Below are positions 43,713 to 49,080 of a stretch of DNA of 49,080 bases, in pieces (the first letter of the stretch is position 1; the number at the start of each line of letters is the position of its first letter). The notes beneath the pieces are model-generated. The model was not told where the DNA came from. It saw only the letters and a list, made by a program, of their open reading frames with translations, and did no database searches. Source of the stretch: Bacteroidales bacterium (GTDB taxonomy: Bacteria; Bacteroidota; Bacteroidia; Bacteroidales; UBA932); the NCBI GenBank assembly GCA_017631875.1, contig JAGBSL010000028.1, positions 1 through 49,080 of the forward strand. Reading direction: 5' to 3'. A program made the translations under genes and the position numbers.

Positions 43713-44903
43713 TTACCACAAGAAATTATCGAATGGATAGCGGCCGGCGTGAATTTCGGCTACCATCTTGTAGAGGTCGCCACGGAGTTTGTCGATACCG
43801 ATCTTCTCGCGTGCAGAGATGAAGATACAAGGTGTATTCTCCTTGGCAATCCAGCTGTTCTTGAACTCATCAAGCGTGTAGTTTTCCTGTCTCTTAGGTT
43901 TAAGTGAGAATTCGTCATACTCCTCGTATCTGTAAGCATCTATCTTATTGAATACCACAAAGATAGGCTTATCTATTGCCTTGATATCCTTGAGGGTTTC
44001 CTCTACCACTCTGATATGATCCTCAAAGTTAGGATGTGAGATATCTACCACATGCATGAGGATATCTGCCTCGCGAACCTCGTCAAGTGTACTCTTGAAC
44101 GCCTCCACCAGCTGATGTGGCAGTTTACGGATGAATCCTACGGTATCGCTGAGAAGGAACGGTACGTTCTCAATAACTACCTTTCTTACCGTAGTATCAA
44201 GTGTCGCAAATAGCTTATTCTCCGCGAAAACGTCGCTTTTAGCCAGTAGATTCATCAAGGTACTCTTTCCTACGTTCGTGTATCCTACGAGTGAAATACG
44301 CACCAAAGACCCCCTGTTTCCGCGCTGTGATGCCATCTGTCTGTCGACCTTTTTCAGCTGCTCCTTCAGCTTTGAAATTTTGTCCTGGATTATACGGCGG
44401 TCAGTCTCGATCTGTGTCTCACCTGGACCACGCATACCGATACCTCCTTTCTGTCTTTCAAGGTGTGTCCACATCCTTGTAAGTCGTGGGAGAAGATACT
44501 GATACTGAGCAAGTTCTACCTGCATCTTTGCGTATGCTGTCTTTGCTCTCTGCGCGAAGATATCAAGAATCAGGTTGGTTCTGTCAAGGATCCTGATGTT
44601 GAGTTCACGCTCGATATTTCTGAGCTGGGTAGGGGAGAGCTCGTCATCGAAAATCACAACCTCTATCTCATTTTCCTCACAATACTCCCTTATTTCCTGG
44701 AGTTTACCGCTTCGGATATAAGTTCTTGAGTCTGGTCTGTCAACCTTCTGGATAAACTTCTTGACGCCTATGGCTCCCGCTGTCTCAGCGAGAAATTCCA
44801 GTTCGTCAAGGTATTCCATGATCTGGCGCTCGTCGTCATTCTGCTTGATCACGCCGACAAATACCGCCTTTTCCTGATGCTGTGCTTCTGTAATTTTTGC
44901 CAT
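43713..44903 (-). CDS. hflX: Ribosome-associated GTPase HflX
   Basis: 396 residues. Splits stalled or stress-inactivated ribosomes. The N-terminal HflX domain (about 15-190) with DDELSPTQLRNIE and the GMRGPGETQIETDRRII linker helix region is followed by a GTPase domain: G1 GYTNVGKST (207-215), G3 DTVGFIRKLP, G4 FNKID and a short C-terminal tail. Complete and ordinary. Its 3' end abuts the structured element, and a GATCC-type repeat lies just upstream of its start. Confidence 0.96.
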   Translation of the reverse strand: MAKITEAQHQEKAVFVGVIKQNDDERQIMEYLDELEFLAETAGAIGVKKFIQKVDRPDSRTYIRSGKLQEIREYCEENEIEVVIFDDELSPTQLRNIERELNIRILDRTNLILDIFAQRAKTAYAKMQVELAQYQYLLPRLTRMWTHLERQKGGIGMRGPGETQIETDRRIIQDKISKLKEQLKKVDRQMASQRGNRGSLVRISLVGYTNVGKSTLMNLLAKSDVFAENKLFATLDTTVRKVVIENVPFLLSDTVGFIRKLPHQLVEAFKSTLDEVREADILMHVVDISHPNFEDHIRVVEETLKDIKAIDKPIFVVFNKIDAYRYEEYDEFSLKPKRQENYTLDEFKNSWIAKENTPCIFISAREKIGIDKLRGDLYKMVAEIHAGRYPFDNFLW

Positions 44904-44918
44904 TTATAAATAGGATTA

Positions 44919-44944
44919 GATCCTTCACTTAGTTCAGGATGACA
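44919..44944. repeat. Short GATCC...GGATGACA palindromic repeat, copy 2
   Basis: A 26-base unit starting GATCCTTCACTTAG and ending CAGGATGACA, the same family as 14427-14453 with a few changes. It lies between hflX and tonB. Confidence 0.6.
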
Positions 44945-44952
44945 TTAGAATA

Positions 44953-44987
44953 AATAAGTCCGGTCAAATATATTGATCGGACTTATT
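44953..44987 (-). terminator. Terminator of tonB
   Basis: 15-base arms AATAAGTCCGGTCAA (44953-44967) and TTGATCGGACTTATT (44973-44987) with one G-T pair and a 5-base loop, 22 bases after the tonB stop codon. Confidence 0.75.
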
Positions 44988-45008
44988 ATATATTTGAAAA
45001 TCAAATAA

Positions 45009-45701
45009 TTATCTAAGCTGGAAGATAACAGGGAAGGTATAGGTTACAGGAACCGCACGGTCTCTCTGCTTTCCTGGCTTCCACTTTGGAGACATAGATA
45101 CTACGCGAACAGCCTCCTTGTCAAGTGATGGGTCGACGCCACGGAGCACCTTTACCTTTGTTACAGTACCGTCCTTCTCAACAGTAAACTGGAGAGTCAC
45201 ACGACCCTGTACGCCGTTCTCCTTTGCAATCTCAGGATAAACGAGTCTTGAGTTTACCCACTTTGAGAACTGGTTTGCGTCTCCACCCTGGAAAGATGGC
45301 TTCTCCTCTACGAGCTGGAAAGGAATAGCCTCCTCTTCAACAACCTCTTCCTCAACAACCTCTACGTAGTCCATGATTTCAACTCCGAGGCTTGCGTCGT
45401 CCTCAAGGTTCATGAACATATCGTCCTCGATTTCGATTTCGTCGTCAACGATGTCGATCTGGTCTGAAAGCACAGGAATCTTTGGTGCTTCTGGTGGCGG
45501 TGGAGGAGTCTCCATCTGAGTAGAAATGATCTCTTCCTCGATCAAAATCTCGGTTGTGTCCTCGAGAAGAGCAGTTTCAGTCTCAGTGCTTGTCCACTCG
45601 AATGCGAAGAGTGTGATTGCAAGAGAAACTACAAGTCCGATTTCAACAAACAGCAGCTTCTTGTTCTCCAAGCTGGCTTTTTCTGTTTTTTTGATTTCCA
45701 T
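45009..45701 (-). CDS. tonB: TonB-family energy transducer
   Basis: 230 residues. N-terminal membrane anchor (about 15-35) after a short basic cytoplasmic start, then an acidic/proline linker across the periplasm (PPPPPEAP near 66-73, followed by Glu/Asp/Val-rich stretches at 80-127), and a C-terminal TonB domain (about 140-230) with FSKWVNSRLVYPEIAKENG, GRVTLQFTVEKDG and the closing VPVTYTFPVIFQL. It passes proton-motive energy from ExbBD to outer membrane receptors. exbBD are not adjacent. The gene is monocistronic, with its own promoter and terminator. Confidence 0.92.
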   Translation of the reverse strand: MEIKKTEKASLENKKLLFVEIGLVVSLAITLFAFEWTSTETETALLEDTTEILIEEEIISTQMETPPPPPEAPKIPVLSDQIDIVDDEIEIEDDMFMNLEDDASLGVEIMDYVEVVEEEVVEEEAIPFQLVEEKPSFQGGDANQFSKWVNSRLVYPEIAKENGVQGRVTLQFTVEKDGTVTKVKVLRGVDPSLDKEAVRVVSMSPKWKPGKQRDRAVPVTYTFPVIFQLR

Positions 45702-45737
45702 ATCGTGTTAATGTTTTTATATTCTCATTTTGCCCGG

Positions 45738-45768
45738 TAAAGTTAGAAATTATATTTTTTATTTCAAA
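45738..45768 (-). promoter_or_regulatory. Promoter of tonB
   Basis: Minus-strand TTTG (45768 to 45765), 19 bases, TAACTTTA (45745 to 45738), one base off TAnnTTTG. It lies 36 bases upstream of the ATG. Its -33 box overlaps that of ybeY on the other strand. Confidence 0.6.
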
Positions 45769-45792
45769 CTTTTTATACATTTTGTAGTTTTG
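45762..45792 (+). promoter_or_regulatory. Promoter of ybeY-mnmG
   Basis: TTTC (45762-45765), 19 bases, TAGTTTTG (45785-45792), an exact -7 box. The ATG follows at 45809. Confidence 0.6.
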
Positions 45793-45808
45793 CATAAAAT
45801 TTCACTCT

Positions 45809-46228
45809 ATGATATCATATTATTTCGAGGACATTGATTTTATTTTCAAAGGTAAGACACTGAATAACCGTTGGCTACGCCTGGTTGCAGAGAGCGAGAT
45901 ACGCAGAATAGGGGATATATCGATCATATTCTGTTCCGATAATTATATATTGGATGTAAATCAGCAGTACCTTCAACACGATTACTTTACCGATATCATC
46001 ACTTTCGATTATTGTGAAGGCGATAAGCTTTCAGGTGATCTCTTTATCAGTGTTGATACAGTAAGGGAGAATGCGATCGAATATGGAACCGAGTTCAAAG
46101 ACGAATTGAATAGAGTAATTGTACATGGTATCCTTCATCTGATCGGTTACGATGATCATGAAGAAGATGATATCAAGGTAATGAGAAGTAAGGAGAATTA
46201 TTACCTTTCATTGAGAGAGCTTGTGTAG
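45809..46228 (+). CDS. ybeY: rRNA maturation endoribonuclease YbeY
   Basis: 139 residues, usual size. A zinc RNase that matures 16S rRNA 3' ends and takes part in ribosome quality control. The metal motif is [12 protein letters not shown] (His106, His110, His117), the family pattern H-G-x-L-H-L-x-[14 protein letters not shown] is the conserved strand preceding it. mnmG starts one base after its stop codon, so the two are co-transcribed. Confidence 0.95.
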   Translation: MISYYFEDIDFIFKGKTLNNRWLRLVAESEIRRIGDISIIFCSDNYILDVNQQYLQHDYFTDIITFDYCEGDKLSGDLFISVDTVRENAIEYGTEFKDELNRVIVHGILHLIGYDDHEEDDIKVMRSKENYYLSLRELV

Positions 46229-46229
46229 T

Positions 46230-48335
46230 ATGCAGAGAAACTATGATATAATAGTAGTCGGTGGAGGACACGCAGGATGTGAGGCAGCCATGGCTGCTTC
46301 GCGAATGGGCTCGTCTGTTCTTCTTATCACGATGGACATGAATAAGTTCGGACAGATGTCCTGCAATCCAGCAATCGGCGGAATTGCCAAGGGACAGATT
46401 GTTCGTGAGATAGATGCGCTCGGAGGTTACACCGGAATCGTAACTGATGCTTCGACTCTCCAGTTCCGCATGCTTAACAGGTCAAAAGGTCCGGCAATGT
46501 GGAGTCCCCGTGCTCAATGCGATAAAATCCAGTTTTCTCTATATTGGAGAAAAATCCTTGAAAGTGCCTGTAAATTAGATATTTACCAAGATACAGTCGT
46601 TAATTTCCTCTTTGAGAATTCAAAAATTACGGGCGTCCGTACGACTACAGGGGCAATTTTCAATTCTCAGGCGGTTATTTTGACTGCCGGAACCTTCCTT
46701 GACGGCAAGATGTTCATTGGTCGCAACATGTTCGAGGGAGGAAGGATCGGAGAACTTCCGTCGCATGGTCTGACTCAACAGCTGGTTGAGATGGGAGTTG
46801 CAACAGCTCGTATGAAGACTGGTACTCCTCCGAGAATCGATATTTCATCTGTCGATACTTCTTCGCTCATTCATCAGTTCGGTGACGAGCGGCCAGACAA
46901 GTTTTCTTATCTTCCTTTCCTTTCGACAGCTCAAAACGGAACTCCTCAGATGCCGTGCTTCGTAGTCCATACAAACGAAAAGGTTCATGAAACTTTAAGA
47001 AGCGGTTTTGCGGATTCTCCTCTCTTCTCAGGAATGATTACAGGAATAGGTCCGAGGTACTGTCCGAGCATTGAAGATAAGCTCAGGACATTTGCCGGAA
47101 AGACGGAACATCAGCTATTCCTTGAGCCGGAGGGTAGGGGAACGAACGAGTACTATCTTCAGGGATTTTCGTCGTCACTTCCGCTCGATGTGCAGATGGA
47201 AGCACTCCATCAGATCAAGGGACTTGAGAATGCAAAGGTTTTTCGTCCAGCGTATGCTGTTGAGTATGATTACTTTGACCCAACTCAACTTAAAGCGACA
47301 CTTGAGTTAAAGAATATTGAAAATCTGTTCTTTGCTGGTCAGATTAATGGTACAACCGGTTATGAAGAGGCTGCTGCTCAGGGACTTATGGCTGGTATTA
47401 ATGCTCATTTGAAGGTGACTGGACAGGATCCGTTTATTCTGAAGCGCGATCAGGCGTATATAGGTGTACTTATTGATGATCTTATTACCAAGGGAGTAGA
47501 CGAACCTTATCGTATGTTTACATCAAGAGCGGAGTATCGTATCCTTCTGAGACAGGATAATGCTGATTTGCGACTTACTCCTTTATCATATAAATATGGT
47601 CTTGCAGATGCATACAGGTATGATTATACAATGCGCAAGTACGATTCTGTCGAGCGCTTCAATCAGTTCTTTGCTGATGCAGCTGTTAAACCAGAGCATG
47701 TGAATTCATATTTAACAGGAGTTTCTTCTGCTGAAATCGGTTCACGTAAGCGTATAGCAGAATTGATATCTCGTCCGCAGACAGATATTCATTCTTTATT
47801 TGATTTAGTTCCACGTGGAACATTTATCAAGTTTAATATAGATATTGAGAGCGAATTTGCTTCGCCTTTGAAAGGTTTATTAGCTGCTGAATCTAAGTAC
47901 TCAGACCTTATACAGTATAATAATTATAAGGATCTGAATGTACATTTTTCTCCGAAATATGCATGTAATCTGTCTTATAAGGATGCAGCTTATGTCCTTC
48001 AATTTAATTCTGAATATCCTGTATCGAAGCTTGATCAGGATTCACTGGATAAGGTCATAGAGGAAAATTACAAGAGGGAGATACTTGACTCGTCAGAGAT
48101 TTCCATCAAGTATAAGGGTTATATCCAGCGTGAGCAGCAGATGGCTGATAAGATCATGAGGCTGGAGAATCTCATAATTCCTGATGATTTTGATTTTGAT
48201 AGGGTAGAGAGTCTCTCGATAGAGTGTCGTCAGAAGTTGAAGAAATATGCTCCTAAGACTATCGCCCAGGCATCCAGAATATCAGGAGTTTCTCCTGCAG
48301 ATATATCAGTATTGTTGGTCTATTTTGGCAGATAA
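46230..48335 (+). CDS. mnmG: tRNA uridine-5-carboxymethylaminomethyl enzyme MnmG (GidA), with extended C-terminal region
   Basis: 701 residues from ATG 46230; a TTG at 46221 lies inside ybeY and is unlikely. With MnmE it modifies U34 of certain tRNAs. The FAD motif [12 protein letters not shown] (9-20) and [26 protein letters not shown] and [16 protein letters not shown] segments are conserved. The C-terminal MnmE-binding region is recognisable from KYKGYIQRE to [10 protein letters not shown]. The family is usually about 620-630 residues; the extra ~70 lie between about 528 and 605. The second half of the gene is visibly more AT-rich. A parS-like palindrome lies in the coding sequence at residues 527-531 (VPRGT). 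Confidence 0.93.
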   Translation: MQRNYDIIVVGGGHAGCEAAMAASRMGSSVLLITMDMNKFGQMSCNPAIGGIAKGQIVREIDALGGYTGIVTDASTLQFRMLNRSKGPAMWSPRAQCDKIQFSLYWRKILESACKLDIYQDTVVNFLFENSKITGVRTTTGAIFNSQAVILTAGTFLDGKMFIGRNMFEGGRIGELPSHGLTQQLVEMGVATARMKTGTPPRIDISSVDTSSLIHQFGDERPDKFSYLPFLSTAQNGTPQMPCFVVHTNEKVHETLRSGFADSPLFSGMITGIGPRYCPSIEDKLRTFAGKTEHQLFLEPEGRGTNEYYLQGFSSSLPLDVQMEALHQIKGLENAKVFRPAYAVEYDYFDPTQLKATLELKNIENLFFAGQINGTTGYEEAAAQGLMAGINAHLKVTGQDPFILKRDQAYIGVLIDDLITKGVDEPYRMFTSRAEYRILLRQDNADLRLTPLSYKYGLADAYRYDYTMRKYDSVERFNQFFADAAVKPEHVNSYLTGVSSAEIGSRKRIAELISRPQTDIHSLFDLVPRGTFIKFNIDIESEFASPLKGLLAAESKYSDLIQYNNYKDLNVHFSPKYACNLSYKDAAYVLQFNSEYPVSKLDQDSLDKVIEENYKREILDSSEISIKYKGYIQREQQMADKIMRLENLIIPDDFDFDRVESLSIECRQKLKKYAPKTIAQASRISGVSPADISVLLVYFGR
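47807..47822. other. parS-like ParB binding site inside mnmG
   Basis: AGTTCCACGTGGAACA contains the perfect 14-base palindrome GTTCCACGTGGAAC (47808-47821), matching known parS sites (TGTTnCACGTGnAACA) at all but the first base. It lies at the edge of the extra segment of MnmG. Confidence 0.65.
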
Positions 48336-48339
48336 AATA

Positions 48340-48393
48340 GAATGTAAATAAAAAAAAGTGTTCCACGTGGAACACTTTTTTTTATTTACATTC
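48340..48393. terminator. 54-base perfect palindrome: bidirectional terminator of mnmG and ruvA
   Basis: 27-bp arms (48340-48366 and 48367-48393) with no mismatch and no loop. It contains an A8 run and a T8 run on either side of the core, so it can end transcripts from both convergent genes. The ruvA stop codon (48386-48388) lies within it. The centre is a parS-like site. Confidence 0.85.
48359..48374. other. parS-like ParB binding site between mnmG and ruvA
   Basis: TGTTCCACGTGGAACA, a full 16-base match to the parS pattern TGTTnCACGTGnAACA and perfectly palindromic. It lies at the centre of the terminator palindrome. Confidence 0.75.
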
Positions 48394-48973
48394 GCTTGAG
48401 TGCAAGTTTTATTATTTCCTCCAGAGTTGCAGTTGGTTTTTCTTTGAGAACTGCGCTGACTGCTTTTGTGACATTGGCTTTTGTGAATCCAAGCATTACG
48501 AGTGCTGTCGTCGCTTCGTCGACTGCCGGGTTTGAAGCTGGAACAAATAGGGTAGTCTTGTCTGTACCTGCACCACTTGAAACCTTGTCTTTGAGTTCAA
48601 GAATAAGTCTCTGGGCACTCTTCAAGCCAATTCCCTTGATGCTCTTGATCTTGTTTATATCCTCCGCCAGAATAGCGTTTCTAATTTCATCTGAAGTGAG
48701 TGATGATAACATCATTCGTGCGGTTGAAGCACCGATTCCTGACACTCCGATAAGGAGTCTGAACAGTTCTCTTTCGTCTTTTGTTGCAAATCCGTAGTAC
48801 AGTTCCTCGTCCTCTCTGAGGTAGTGATGTATGTAGATTTTTGTCTCTTTGGTGCCGTTCAGAGCCTCGTATGTCTGCAGTGAAATGAGAATCTTGTATC
48901 CGATTCCATTGTTTTCTACAGTCGTTTCTGTGGCCGTAAGTTCTTCGATTGTGCCTTTGATGTAATCTATCAT
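48386..48973 (-). CDS. ruvA: Holliday junction branch migration protein RuvA
   Basis: 195 residues. Tetramer that binds the four-way junction and loads RuvB. The N-terminal OB-fold (about 1-62, MIDYIKGTIEEL...YIHHYLREDEELYYGF) is followed by two helix-hairpin-helix motifs (LIGVSGIGASTARMML near 76-91 and IKSIKGIGLKSAQRLILELK near 108-127), then a linker and the small C-terminal domain III that contacts RuvB (ATTALVMLGFTKANVTKAV). ruvB is 8 kb away across frdAB, hflX, tonB, ybeY and mnmG. Confidence 0.96.
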   Translation of the reverse strand: MIDYIKGTIEELTATETTVENNGIGYKILISLQTYEALNGTKETKIYIHHYLREDEELYYGFATKDERELFRLLIGVSGIGASTARMMLSSLTSDEIRNAILAEDINKIKSIKGIGLKSAQRLILELKDKVSSGAGTDKTTLFVPASNPAVDEATTALVMLGFTKANVTKAVSAVLKEKPTATLEEIIKLALKRM

Positions 48974-49039
48974 GTCTTCGTATGGTTATTGTCTATGCAA
49001 AATTATGATAAAATCCTGTAAAAGACGGATAGTTTTTGC

Positions 49040-49047
49040 TAAATTTG
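49040..49047 (+). promoter_or_regulatory. -7 promoter box of the gene at the right edge
   Basis: TAAATTTG matches TAnnTTTG and ends 9 bases before the ATG at 49057. No clear TTTG at 19-21 bases upstream. Confidence 0.35.
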
Positions 49048-49056
49048 CAAGTTATT

Positions 49057-49080
49057 ATGAATGTACGCGAAATACGATCA
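49057..49080 (+). CDS. Start of an unidentified gene, cut by the window edge
   Basis: ATG at 49057 opens a frame reading MNVREIRS to the end of the window, preceded by a -7 promoter box. Eight residues are too few to name a product. It is divergent from ruvA. Confidence 0.4.

Noticed and set aside
1..49080. CRISPR arrays, tRNA or rRNA genes, classical transposases
   Set aside because: None seen: no evenly spaced identical repeats with unique spacers, no cloverleaf-like stretch in the gaps, and no transposase motifs in any convincing frame.

Overview
The window is a stretch of a Bacteroidales chromosome, most likely from an uncultured gut-type organism whose family I cannot fix. The evidence is promoters of the Bacteroidetes form (TTTG, about 19-20 bases, TAnnTTTG), FrdA/FrdB of the Bacteroides type, a GH97 enzyme, a YfhO family membrane protein, a DUF5106-like redox lipoprotein, and the gene order coaX - outer membrane protein - TPR protein - lptC - ppiD. 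No rRNA, tRNA, CRISPR array, prophage or classical insertion sequence was seen. No gap between genes exceeds 300 bases.

Layout. 1-12.5 kb: the start of a sodium/solute symporter, a CotH-like lipoprotein, tryptophanase, a GH97 glycosidase with mutS, a glycosyltransferase and a YfhO membrane protein. 12.6-19.0 kb: a six-gene minus-strand run (Na/phosphate transporter, thioredoxin-like lipoprotein, galM, thyA, folA, an NSS amino-acid transporter). 19.1-25.1 kb: a large surface protein with a metalloprotease-like head, a CpXC zinc protein, galK and a secreted EEP-family hydrolase. 25.1-30.1 kb: a more AT-rich accessory zone with short palindromic repeats, a 366-base GIY-YIG nuclease unit with 15-bp perfect terminal inverted repeats, ychF, a thioredoxin-like lipoprotein, a HAD phosphatase and a TIR-domain gene followed 2 bases later by an inositol-monophosphatase-family gene. 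30.1-39.3 kb: a minus-strand envelope and repair operon (mfd, coaX, OM barrel, TPR, lptC, ppiD). 39.3-49.1 kb: ruvB, frdA, frdB, hflX, tonB, ybeY, mnmG, ruvA and the first codons of another gene.

The most coherent unexpected signal is chromosomal. The 280-base AT-rich gap between divergent mfd and ruvB carries four DnaA-box-like 9-mers (three TTATCAACA, one TTATACACA) next to an AT-only stretch. Eight to nine kb away, in and just after mnmG (gidA), lie two copies of the palindrome GTTCCACGTGGAAC, which matches the ParB-binding site parS. One sits at the centre of a 54-bp perfect palindrome between mnmG and ruvA. Genes to the left of the gap mostly run on the minus strand and genes to the right mostly on the plus strand, as expected if replication starts there. 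I therefore propose this window contains oriC and the centromere region.

The accessory candidates are the GIY-YIG unit, whose last residues are encoded inside its own terminal repeat, and the TIR/IMPase pair with a divergent HAD phosphatase, which could be an NAD-linked defence module. Several other structured intergenic elements (9.7 kb, 22.9 kb, 40.7 kb, 43.6 kb) have no explanation in the coding annotation.
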